Below, one piece after another: positions 44,632 through 55,480 of a stretch of 64,000 nt of DNA (position 1 is the stretch's first letter; each line of letters opens with the position of its first letter). The notes under the pieces are model-generated. The model saw only the letters and a program-made list of their open reading frames with translations, was not told the DNA's origin and did no database searches. The position numbers were made by a program, and so were the translations under genes. The DNA lies in assembly GCA_038030265.1 (NCBI GenBank), contig CM075939.1:45799253-45863252 (forward strand), in the 5' to 3' direction. The stretch comes from Corythucha ciliata (taxonomy: Eukaryota; Arthropoda; Insecta; Hemiptera; Tingidae).

Positions 44632-46595
44632 GGGCCGTATTCAGAAACGCACCTTTACGAGACCTTAACCTTTGTGGTTCCTTATAGCAGGAATTTGTAT
44701 TCAGAAACCAACCTTATCCGCATTGGCTAAGGAACTGTAAAGGAGTTCTTTAAGGCATGAAAAAATTGTATTCACAAAGCCACTTTTACCTTCGTGGTTC
44801 CTTTAAAGAATGTTATTTGCTGGTTATACTTATGATAACTCTAAGGAAGCTCGGGAGCTTCCTTTACAGTTCCTTTAAGCCTTGTCTTGTGTTGTAGTGT
44901 TTCTACTGTAATTATTTTCCCTCGGTAAATGTGAGAAATGGAAGAATTTATTGTGTTTTTCGACTCGCTCAATCTTATTTCGGATCTCCAATGGCGTAAT
45001 GAGCGACACAGAAGAAGCACACTATCTGAATCCAGTTCGGTTCTCCAAAAGGTCTCGTTTCGGTCAGATCAGACTGTTTGAAACGTTGTGATTTTGATCC
45101 GTCGAGCGTCGACCGACTGAAGGGTTCAAGTTTCTCTACGGCTGTCAAACTTTCACAAATTACTGAGAATTTACGCGACGGGAAATCTTCAAGTGACGGT
45201 CCCATACCACGATTTGTCAATTTATCTTTTTTGTGTTGTGCCTCCCCTTGTGTTTCAAGTGTGACCGTCCTATCTATTTCACTATTTTCGTTTTGTACGG
45301 GATTGGAACCTAGGCCAAAATAAATAATTTATAGGTCTGAAAATAATTATTTCGTCAAAGTGCACGGTGAGTGGTACCGTTTCGACCTCTAGCTCACTAC
45401 CGCGGCCGGAGCTGGGGCCAGGAAAAGGCCCCAGTGCCAGTGCGGCCTGGTCAGAGGTGTCAGGGAAAAATGACGCAAGTGTGGTTCCCACGAAGGGATA
45501 ATGTTATTTCTTATGCGGGGTCCCTGGATCCCTCTTGCGGCATTTTCTTCCCAACCGTTCGGAATAAGGCTCCAGTCGCAAGGGCGCACGAAAGCCCTCG
45601 CTCATCGTTGTCGGCGCCACCTCGTGAGACCCCCTGGAGCTAAAAGGCTTCTCTTCCATCCAAAACTCCTCTTTAGAACTTCAGTGGGGGCAGATAACTG
45701 CGTTATTCCCCCGGAGTTTTAAACGGATTTTTGCCTATCACTCGAATACTGCGCGTTCCACGAAAACGTCTTCTGAGTCACACGTTGAAGAGCGTTACAT
45801 TTCCTTCGAAATTCACAGGACAAACTCATTTTTCTTAGGTACCGAGCAACGGCCGTCGCAGACAGTTTTGTGACCTACGAGGTGTCAGCCAACCGGTGAC
45901 GCCGGTGGAATCGTGAACATAAAGGAAGTGTCTGAAAGCATTGCGGGGCTAATAAAACAGCTTATATATTTTCCCAGTGGCCAAAGAGTGAGAGAATCAT
46001 CCGTTCCATTTTTCATATTGGGTGGTTTCCCCGGTGTCGTCGGCTGCAATTATTGTGCACATATACTCCGCTTAAAATCTCCGTAGGTGACGGGAGTCTG
46101 GATGAGTCTCAAAGTAGTTGTGTTTTGCGGCCCAAGGATGGAATTTGTAGATGTTGTCACCCGTTGGCTACATTCGAATTTTCCAAAATAGAACCGTAGC
46201 CGTTGCTCGATCACGCAGTCTCCAGCAGGGCATTCCCTTGTGGGACAATGGCCGCTTTCCGCACAAACTTTGCGGTTCTCTTCGGTCTTGAACTTGTCCA
46301 CGCTCATCAATAAATTAAAATTACGCAATGTTAATAGGCTGGCTTTTCATACAATTTTGATAACTAATGGGCTTTTGAAGGCTTAAATAGCGAGAGGTTT
46401 CACATGATAAAGCGTACAGTCACCATTAAAAGCATATTTTCATTGTTTATTTGCTTCAAGGCCCCTTTAGCTAAAGGAACTGCCGAGGAACTCTAAAGGA
46501 ACGTTTCTGAATACGATTTTTAAAGGAATCGCTAAAGGAACCTTAACTAAAGGAGCTCCTAAGGGGACGTAAAGGTTGGTTTCTGAATACGGCCC
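44632..46595 (+). mobile_element. PIF/Harbinger-like element 1 (1964 bp), TSD TAA
   Basis: The ends GGGCCGTATTCAGAAACG and GGTTTCTGAATACGGCCC are inverted. TAA duplications lie at 44629-44631 and 46596-46598, the 3-bp TWA target typical of PIF/Harbinger. The end core GTATTCAGAAAC repeats subterminally (about 44637, 44698, 44771 and on the right arm), likely transposase-binding sites. Short frames inside (for example MEEFIVFFDSLNLI at 44940, and a 92-codon minus frame 46328-46050) show no DDE transposase motif that I recognise. Non-autonomous or decayed. Confidence 0.85.
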
Positions 46596-46619
46596 TAAGT
46601 CTCGAGAAAATGAGACTTA

Positions 46620-48570
46620 GGGCCGTATTCAGAAACCAACCTTTACGTCTCCTTAGGAGCTCCTTTAGTTAAGGTTCCTTTAGCGATTCCTTTAAAAGTC
46701 GTATTCAGAAACGTTCCTTTAGAGTTCCTTGGCAGTTCCTTTAGCTAAAGGGGCCTTAAAGCAAATAAACTATGAAACTATGCTTTTAATGGTGACTGTA
46801 CGCTTTATCATGTGAAACCTCTCACTGTTTACGCCTTCAAAAGCACATTAGTTATCAAAATTGTATGAAATGCCAGCCTTTTAACATTGCGTAATTTTAA
46901 TTTATTGATGAGCGTGGGCAAGTGAAGACCGGAGTGAACAGAAAAGTTTGTGCGGGTAACGGCCATTGTCCCACAAAGGAATGCCCTGCTGGAGACTGCG
47001 TGATCGAGCAACGGCTACGGTTCTATTTTCGAAAATTCGACTGCTGTCAATCGAATGTAGCCAACGGGTGACAACGTCTACAAATTCCATCCTTGGGGAG
47101 CAAAACACAACTACTTTGAGACTCATCCAGAGATTTTAAGCGGAGTACATGTGCACAATAATTGCAGCCGACGACACCGGGGAAACCACCCAATCTGAAA
47201 AATGGAACGGACGATTCTCTCACGCTTTGGCCACTAGGAAAATATAATATAAGCTGTTTTATTAGCCCCGCAATGCTTTTAGACACTTCCTTTATTGTTC
47301 ACTATACCTCCGGCGCCACCGGTTGGCTGACACCACGTAGGTCACAAAACTGCGTGCGAGGGCCGTTGCTCGGAACCTATCAGACAGAGCAATGAGTTTG
47401 TTCAGTGAATTTCGAAGGAAATGTAACGCTCTTCAACTTATGAGTCAGAAGACGTTTTCGTGGAACGCGCAGTATTCGAGTGATAGGCTAAAATCCGTTT
47501 AAAACTCCGGGGGAAAAACACACAGTTTTCTGCCCCCACTGAAGTTCTAAAGAGGAGTTTTGGATGGAAGAGAAGCCTCTGAGCTCCCGGAAGCCTCACG
47601 AGGTGGCGTCGACAACGATGAGCTAGGACTTTCGTACGCCTTTGCGACTGGGGCCTAATTCCGAACGGTCGGGAAGAAAATCCCGGGACCCCGTATAAGA
47701 AATTACATTATCCCTTCGTGGGAACCACACTTGCGGCATTTTTTCCTGACACCTCTGACCAGCCCGCACTGGCACTGGGGCCTTTTCCTGTCCCCAGCTC
47801 AAGCCGCGGTAGTGAGCTAGAGGTCGAAACGGTGCCACGCACTTCACTTCCGTGCACTTTGACGAAATAATTATTTTCAGACCTACAAATTATTTATTTT
47901 GGCCTAGGTTCCAATCCCGTACAAAACGAAAATAATGAAATAGATAGACGGTCACATTTGAAACACAAGGGGAGACACAACACAAAAAAGATAAATTGAC
48001 AAATCGTGGTATGGGACCGTCACTTGAAGATTTCCCGTCGCGTAAATTCTCAGTAAATTGTGAAAGTTAGACAGCCGTAGAGAAACTTGAACCCTTCAGT
48101 CGGTCGAAGCTCGACGGATCAGAATCACAACGTTTCAAACAGTCGGATCTGACCGAAACGAGACCTTTTGCAGAAGATAGTGTGCTTCTTCTGTGTCGCT
48201 CATTACGCCATTGGAGACCCGAAATAAGTTTGAGCGAGTCGACAAACACAATAAATTCTTCCATTTCTTACATTTTCTAAGGGAAAATAATTACAGTAGA
48301 AACACTACAACACGAGACAAGGCTTAAAGGAACTGTAAAGGAAGCTTCCGAGCTTCCTTAGAGTTATCATAAGTATAACCAGCAAATAACATTCTTTAAA
48401 GGAACCACGAAGTTAAAGGTGGCTTTGTGAATACAATTTTTTCATGTCTTAAAGAACTCCTTTACAGTTCCTTAGCCAATGCGGATAAGGTTGGTTTCTG
48501 AATACAAATTCCTGCTATAAGGAGCCACAAAGGTTAAGGTCTCGTAAAGGTGCGTTTCTGAATACGACCC
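46620..48570 (-). mobile_element. PIF/Harbinger-like element 2 (1951 bp), TSD TTA
   Basis: Reverse orientation relative to element 1. TTA flanks lie at 46617-46619 and 48571-48573; the latter is shared with element 3. It is more diverged from elements 1 and 3 than they are from each other, with several small indels. It keeps a frame starting MEEFIVFVDSLKLISGLQWR on the minus strand (48264-48067), corresponding to the interrupted frame in element 1. Confidence 0.8.
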
Positions 48571-48573
48571 TTA

Positions 48574-50537
48574 GGGCCGTATTCAGAAACCAACCTTTAC
48601 GTCCCCTTAGGAGCTCCTTTAGTTAAGGTTCCTTTAGCGATTCCTTTAAAAATCGTATTCAGAAACGTTCCTTTAGAGTTCCTCGGCAGTTCCTTTAGCT
48701 AAAGGGGCCTTAAAGCAAATAAACAATGAAAATATGCTTTTAATGGTGACTGTACGCTTTATCATGTGAAACCTCTCGCTATTTAAGCCTTCAAAAGCCC
48801 ATTAGTTATCAAAATTGTATGAAATGCCAGCCTATTAACATTGCGTAATTTTAATTTATTGATGAGCGTGGACAAGTTCAAGACCGAAGAGAACCGCAAA
48901 GTTTGTGCGGAAAGCGGCCATTGTCCCACAAGGGAATGCCCTGCTGGAGACTGCGTGATCGAGCAACGGCTACGGTTCTATTTTGGAAAATTCGAATGTA
49001 GCCAACGGGTGACAACATCTACAAATTCCATCCTTGGGCCGCAAAACACAACTACTTTGAGACTCATCCAGACTCACGTCACCTACGGAGATTTTAAGCG
49101 GAGTATATGTGCACAATAATTGCAGCCGACGACACCGGGGAAACCACCCAGTCTGAAAAATGGAACGGATGATTCTCTCACTCTTTGGCCACTGGGAAAA
49201 TATATAAGCTGTTTTATTAGCCCCGAAATGCTTTCAGACACTTCCTTTATGTTCACGATTCCACCGGCGTCACCGGTTGGCTGACACCTCGTAGGTCAGA
49301 AAACTGTCTGCGACGGCCGTTGCTCGGTACCTATGAGGAATGAGTTTGTCCTGTGAATTTCGAAGGAAATGTAACGCTCTTCAACATGTGACTCAGAAGA
49401 CGTTTTCGTGGAACGCGCAGTATTCGAGTGATAGGCAAAAATCCGTTTAAAACTCCAGGGGAATAACGCAGTTTTCTGCCCCCACTGAAGTTCTAAAGAG
49501 GAGTTTTGGATGGAAGAGAAGCCTTTTAGCTCCAGGGGGTCTCACGAGGTGGCGCCGACAACGATGAGCGAGGGCTTTCGTGCGCCCTTGCGACTGGGGC
49601 CTTATTCCGAACGGTTGGGAAGAAAATGCCGCAAGAGGGATCCAGGGACCCCGTATAAGAAATAACATTATCCCTTCGTGGGAACCACACTTGCGTCATT
49701 TTTCCCTGACACCTCTGACCAGGCCGCACTGGCACTGGGGTCTTTTCCTGGCCCCAGCTCCGGCCGCGGTAGTGAGCTAGAGGTCGAAACGGTGCCACTC
49801 CCCGTGCACTTTGACGAAATAATTATTTTCAGACCTATAAATTATTTATTTTGGCCTAGGTTCCAATCCCGTACAAAACGAAAATAATGAAATAGATAGG
49901 ACGGTCACACTTGAAACACAAGGGGAGGCACAACACAAAAAAGATAAATTGACAAATCGTGGTATGGGACCGTCACTTGAAGATTTACCGTCGCGTAAAT
50001 TCTCAGTAATTTGTGAAAGTTTGACAGCCGTAGAGAAACTTGAACCCTTCAGTCGGTCGACGCTCGACGGATCAAAATCACAATGTTTCAAACAGTCTGA
50101 TCTGACCGAAACGAGACCTTTTGGAGAACCGAACAGGATTCAGATAGTGTGCTTCTTCTGTGTCGCTCATTACGCCATTGGAGATCCGAAATAAGATTGA
50201 GCGAGTCGAAAAACACAATAAATTCTTCCATTTCTCACATTTACCGAGGGAAAATAATTACAGTAGAAACACTACAACACAAGACAAGGCTTAAAGGAAC
50301 TGTAAAGGAAGCTCCCGAGCTTCCTTAGAGTTATCATAAGTATAACCAGCAAATAACATTCTTCAAAGGAACCACGAAGGTAAAAGTGGCTTTGTGAATA
50401 CAATTTTTTCATGCCTTAAAGAACTCCTTTACAGTTCCTTAGCCAATGTGGATAAGGTTGGTTTCTGAATACAAATTCCTGCTATAAGGAGCCACAAAGG
50501 TTAAGGTCTCGTAAAGGTGCGTTTCTGAATACGGCCC
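48574..50537 (-). mobile_element. PIF/Harbinger-like element 3 (1964 bp), TSD TTA
   Basis: Same length as element 1 and nearly identical to its reverse complement: aligned 69- and 92-residue internal frames differ at two and one positions. TTA lies at 48571-48573 and 50538-50540. Its 92-codon plus-strand frame (48841-49119) has a Cys-rich stretch (KVCAESGHCPTRECPAGDC) conserved with element 1. The function is unknown. Confidence 0.85.
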
Positions 50538-50540
50538 TTA

Positions 50541-50660
50541 GTCTCGGTTGAGAAAATGCAATCTCGATCTCGGTCTTGGTCCGGAAAATGCAATCTCGAT
50601 CTCGGTCTCGATTTCGAGACCGAGACTTTTTCTCGGTCTCGGTGCATCACTAATACTAAT
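50541..50660. repeat. GAGACC-rich palindromic target region
   Basis: Overlapping CTCGGTCTCG / CGAGACCGAG words form imperfect palindromes. Related words lie left of element 1 (CACCGAGACCGAGAC, 44613-44627) and between elements 1 and 2. The Harbinger-like elements sit in GAGAC-TWA-GTCTC sites within this sequence. Confidence 0.6.
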
Positions 50661-51101
50661 TAAGGGCCACAGGAGCCATATTTCCACACACCCAAAAAGT
50701 AAACCGAGAGTACCAGTACTTCCACCGGAGTACCTGGCCCTAGTAGGGGCACACGAAATGTGACCCCCTCCAACCATCTATTCGAATCCTGGCCTGTGTC
50801 GGTACACTTGCTCTACCGCGTAATTACTGAGTGCCTCTGAAGGGGAAAATCCAAACTCAAAAGTACTGGTACTTCTCACCGAGTATCAAACCTAAGCGTG
50901 GGAGGGGGTTGGGAGGTAGATAAAGTGCCTCCCCCCATTGCCACTTAATATTTGCATCCAGATTGATCTTAGCAGATTGATTTAATATGTAAAAGTACTT
51001 AAAGCCACGCGGTAAGCCCCCCGGGCAATACCCCCCCCCCCCCCAACACTTTGAGATCTGATCCGGAACCAAGCTCGCTCGACACGATAGATCGGGTCCC
51101 C
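50661..51101. other. No gene recognised
   Basis: Contains AAGTACTGGTACTTCTCACC at about 50862 and a related GGTGAGAAGTACTAGTA at about 51643, inverted relative to each other, plus a 14-nt C run at 51031-51044. Confidence 0.35.
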
Positions 51102-51550
51102 CTAAAATGTTGACTCAGACCTCAGACTATCAAACCGAAAAATATTTTGACCGGGGTCCGACCGTGCCAAAAATTGGTACGCGCACTCCTCGCATTAGTA
51201 CCAAGTATACAAACCGGAAGCATTTGCCGCTACGACTCGTATTTCCCCCACTCATGTCCATAGGGCCAATTGTTGACCAATTGTAACCATTGTTGACCGA
51301 GCCCAAAATGGCACGACTATACACAGTCGTACGCACCAGAAGCACTTGCCGCTACGACCAGTTTTTCCCCCACTCCTAATAGGGCAAATTGTTTACCGGC
51401 TGCGTTGACAGGGAGGAGTGGGGGAAATACTGATTGAAGCCCAAGATGATTCTGGTTCGTGCTACATTCTGCTGTATGAGTAGACGTTCCTATTTTGGAC
51501 TCGGTCGGACCCCGGTCAACATGATTTTCGGTTCTGTGTCAACATTTTAG
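51102..51550. mobile_element. TIR element with internal tandem duplication (449 bp)
   Basis: Ends CTAAAATGTTGAC and GTCAACATTTTAG. Subterminal TTGACCGGGGTCCGACCG is matched by an inverted CGGTCGGACCCCGGTCAA at the right. Inside, about 65 bp with GCCGCTACGACTCGTA then TTTCCCCCACTC is directly repeated once (starts about 51214 and 51333). Part of this unit also occurs inverted at about 51410. No ORF. Confidence 0.75.
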
Positions 51551-52049
51551 AACTTTTGTGCTGGTTAATTGCCAAGTCCCCCCCTTTCCCTCGGAAAGGA
51601 AGGCCTGAAAACCCCTCACCTAACGAAACTATCGACAGGTGCTCGGTGAGAAGTACTAGTATTTTTTTAGTGTTACGCGTCTATCACAACACAAAAATCC
51701 CATGCGCCGTAGATCTAGCGTACTATAATTTGGTCCGGTTTTTATTCGTTTAGAGTGGCGGTGTCACTTTTTTCTCAGTCCATCGTACCTGTCCGAGAGG
51801 GTGGGGGGGGGACTACCAATGCGTCGGTGTTGTTACCGTTGTACCGCTGCTCGGCGGCGGATCTCGAAAGGGGCTCAAGGGCCTTGAGCCCCCCTCCCCC
51901 CCTGGGAGACGAATGCTCGATGGGTTCGAGTCGTACGGGATCACGTGGTTGGCTCCGCTGGAAAAGGCGAGGAAATCGTGAGAAATCCCTAAAATATTGC
52001 ATCCAGCCTCAAATCTAGTAACGCCATGAAACTTTCTGCTAAGGGCTCG
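51551..52049. other. No gene; hAT-like subterminal palindrome
   Basis: CGGCGGATCTCGAAAGGGGC (about 51853) followed by the palindrome GGGGCTCAAGG/CCTTGAGCCCC resembles the hAT-like ends elsewhere. No coding motif. Confidence 0.4.
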
Positions 52050-52330
52050 AATGTAGCTAGTTTGGCAATTTTTTTTCGGTGCACCAAGTCAAATTAGGCA
52101 TTTTAGTGGCACGCAAATAGTCAGTTGAGTCATCAGCAAGGCGCAAATGATCAGTTCGGCCATTTTTAGGGCACCAATCGTTTGCAGTTTAGCCAACATC
52201 ATTTCGAATACTAGGAGGCTCAGTTTGGCCATTTTTGGCAATTTTTAGGCCTTCATTAGCCATTCAAGCAGTTTTATAGCTCGAGAGTAGTCGGTTTATC
52301 CAGTCCTCAAGGAGCGTTTAACCAACACTA
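52050..52330 (+). repeat. Short family B stretch
   Basis: Units such as 'cagtttggccatttttgg' and 'gcgcaaatgatcagttcggcc'. Confidence 0.6.
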
Positions 52331-52339
52331 GTTTGGATG

Positions 52340-53300
52340 CTGCATAAGAGACCACCACGACTGAAATGGTTTCAACAACAACAAATTCAACAAAGTCGGT
52401 CGCTTATTAATATTTATTTATTTCTTTGGCTGAACCTATAGATAATAACTCGAGCTGCACGGATTGTATAAGATGTCAATGCCTGGTCGCTCGTACAGTA
52501 AATTCGACTGAAACGACTCCTCCACCAACATATCTAATTCGTTCTCCGGGCTGACAGTGTGATGTGGTCAGGTAGAGGTAGACGTTGTACCACTCGTAAC
52601 GGGCTTCGCTAAGAGTGGTTATGGGAGGTCTTTGTTTGGAACCGTTACGGGTGCTTCCGTGTAATGCGTGGGGTGTTTTAGCATTTTTTGAGACTGTTTG
52701 GGAAATGGGGCAATAATTATGGTTTGAGCGGGTGCAGGGCTTAGTGAAAGAGTGAATAAGTCGAAAAGGGTGACCGGTGGAAGGGTGGGATCGGTGTCAA
52801 CTGGTCAATAGGTAGATATGCTCCCTACTCATTCTGTTCTTTCATCGTGATCTCAAGGGACGCAAGTTAGGAGTTAGGGGCTCAGCTCCCGTATCAATTG
52901 ATCAGAAAAAAAATATTATGACGGTCTTGAAAGACGTGAGGGGAAGAAGTATAAACAAATAGGAAGAGAGAAGACCGACTGCTACGAGTGAACTAAATTA
53001 CGATTTGTTGTGTCATGGCGAGGGGGGGGGGCATGTTGTGACAAATTGTACACCCAGCACGGCAAAGGGCGTTCGACAATTGAAAAACCGGGGAATCTTT
53101 TCGCGTGTCACCCGAAATAGGAAAAGGAGAACAGAACAGACAAATAACTGTTTTTTTAACATTTGAATAGATTTAAGGAGTTGGAATAGGTGAAAATTTC
53201 AAATCTCTTCCCTTAGGAGTTACATATTTTGACGTGGATCCTCACTTCAATGAAGGCGGGGGGTGGGGTCGTTTGTTGGAACTGCAACTTGGCGAGGCGT
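52340..53300 (+). repeat. Segmental duplicate of about 58.3-59.5 kb
   Basis: Shares in order with 58.3-59.5 kb: ACTCGTACAGTAA-type words (52490 / 58410), GTGACCGG plus GGGTG (about 52769 / 59140), GACTGCTACGAGTGAACTA (52977) versus GACTACAAGTTAACTA (59298), and a G run plus GTTGTGACAAATTGT / GTTGTTACGAATTGT. Frames are broken on both strands. It is the 3' part of the upstream unit of the ~5.8-kb tandem duplication. Confidence 0.6.
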
Positions 53301-53857
53301 AGGAATTCTCTAGCTAATAATCGTCTTTATTTATTATTAAAGCGTCTATTTATTAAGCGGACTTAATCTGTATACATTAGTGGTATGTATACGGATCAGT
53401 TTCGGTACTAAAACTGGCAATCGAATTCCCCTTGGACTTATGGCTCGGTGACCCGTCCCGAGAGTTAGTCCAAAAATGTCAATTTATTCCAAAGAAACGC
53501 CAACTTACCTCATAAATTACGGTTCGTACGGTTTGGGCGCCAGTTAATGCTTATTTGGTAACTCAAGTCGCCTGAAAACCCTAAATGTCACTCTAAAGCC
53601 CTTATTAGGCCAAAATATGATGTATTAGGTTAAATATGAATTTTTGGGGAGGGTTTTCTCTCATCCATTCCACGGTTTCCCGAAAAACGAGATTTTCACT
53701 ATGCATAGATTTATTTTCGTCCGTGGTCCACAGTAGTGCAGATTTAAGGTTATGTTTCATACCAAACTGAAATATGCAATAAGGGGGATGTGAAATGGGC
53801 TCGTTCGTCGAAGTACCTAAATATAATTTTAAACTGGGGGGATGTACAGTTGAGGTG

Positions 53858-54051
53858 GGGTTTCAGGCGGGTTTCCTCGACCCCTTCACAGTCAGCCCTC
53901 GCCCAAACTTCGCACATAAATTTTGGCTTCATTTCTGCACCAATATTTGATTTCAAAGTCTTATATTAATCTTCGGGAAGTTCTACAGTGACGTTAGATC
54001 TTGCTTTTCCAAATTTCATCCCTGAAATTACCTTGAAACACATTTGAACTT
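53858..54051 (-). repeat. Terminal-exon-like repeat E, inverted copy
   Basis: On the minus strand it reads AATTTCAG then a frame MKFGKARSNVTVELPED followed by TAA. It is homologous to 54148-54350 and 59827-60035. It faces the copy at 54148, making an inverted pair with about 96 bp between. Confidence 0.6.
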
Positions 54052-54147
54052 CTAATAGGGCTGGTGATGTAATTATTATTGTAAATTGGAGTTTTCCTTT
54101 TATTTATTCATGTTTTTTTTCCAAAATAAAACTTACTTACCTACTTG

Positions 54148-54350
54148 CTTACTTGAATTCTAAAGTGTTTTGGGGTTATTTTAGGAAAAAAATTGAAAAA
54201 GCAAGATCTAACGTCACTGTAGAACTTCCCGATGATTAATATAAGACTTTGAAATCAAATATTGGTGCAGAAGTTGAGCCAAAATTTATGTGCGAAGTTT
54301 ACGCGAGGGCTGACTGGGAAGGTGTCGAGGAAACCCCCCCCCCCCCTTAA
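54148..54350 (+). repeat. Terminal-exon-like repeat E, direct copy
   Basis: Begins GAATTCTAAAGTGTTTTGGG. It has a degraded acceptor (TTATTTTAG) and frame EKARSNVTVELPDD then TAA. The shared downstream words 'ggtgcagaa' and 'aaaatttatgtgcgaagtt' are followed by a C run. Confidence 0.6.
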
Positions 54351-54650
54351 GGCGAAGGTCTACAAGAAATGGAATTATAATTTCCAATGCTTTGGAGTGA
54401 TGCTACGTCTTGTGTCATAGAACTAGAATCTTACGCGTAACGTGAAGTAGAACGTTTTAAGGAAGACCGTACATCGAAGCGATAAACATGGCGGTCCATG
54501 CATTATGGGGAGGGGAGAAAGAACAGTGAATTTGTTACACGCATAATTACGAAATGAGTTGGCCAGACCTTGAAAATTAAATTTAAATTGATAACAACAG
54601 CACTAGCGGATCTGCACCTATCGGGTCCCTGGGCGGGAATCTCCAAGGGA
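54351..54650. other. No gene recognised
   Basis: Short unassigned stretch between repeat E and the family A array. Confidence 0.3.
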
Positions 54651-55480
54651 CCCCTTAGATAAGCCATTTTTTTCTATATTTAGCCAAGAATTGGTACTGT
54701 TCTCAGGTTGAGCTGAAAATTCGCGTTTTTCATAAATATTTTCCTCAATATTAGCCGCAAAATAGCAGGGTTTTCCAATTTTTCCACCAATCACATTTTT
54801 ATGTTCACCATGCGCTGCGCTATGAATTAGCGATTTTTCTCTGCCGCGAATCAGCGGTTTTTTTTTACCTATAGCCACGAATTGGCGCTTTTTCCCGTTT
54901 TTAACCTCAAAGTTGCCTTAAAAAGCCACGAATTAGTAATTAAGTACATTGACAATTTTTCAATTTTAAGCATAGAAATTGTTTTTTTATCCTCAATTTT
55001 GGCTGAAAATTATAATTTCACCTAATTTGAGCCAGGATAAAAATAGATTCTTTGATTGTTAGCCGCAAATTTACATATTTTTTTTACATTTTAGCACCGC
55101 TTTAGCAATTTTGTTTTACTTTTGGCCACAGATTAGCGCCTTTTTTCAGTCGTGGACGTGAATCAGCGGTATTTTCAACTTATGGCCATAAATTTGCCAC
55201 AAAAGTACATTTGGAAGGCTCTAAGGCGAGAATTTAAGATAAAAGTGTACTTGTACCACGCATTGTCCGCGAATTGACGATTTTCCTCGAGTTTAGCCGG
55301 GACTCAGCGTTTTTTCTCAATTTTTGTCAGCGCAGTAGTGCTTCTAGACCTTGAAATCACGATTTTTTTTCAATTTCAGCCACGAATTGGCGTTTGACGC
55401 AATTTTAGCCGCAGATTAGATGTTTTTTTCCATTTTTAGCAGCGGATTACCACTTTTTCTCAGTTTGAGCTGAAAATGAT
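54651..55480 (+). repeat. Family A array, forward
   Basis: Same ordered variants as other forward copies (TTCACCATGCGC near 54805, 'acctatagccacgaattgg' near 54865, 'aaggcgagaat' near 55222). The end module is absent; at about 55490 it runs into the tandem-module region. Confidence 0.75.

Noticed and set aside
45371..45643. 90-codon frames within Harbinger-like elements as transposase
   Set aside because: No DDE motifs or Harbinger nuclease signature visible; several overlapping frames on both strands are equally long.
53750..53956. Minus-strand frame containing NIGAEMKPKFMCEVWARAD as a gene
   Set aside because: It lies downstream of the TAA that ends the repeat E frame, and the other two copies carry a stop or altered residues; treated as part of repeat E.
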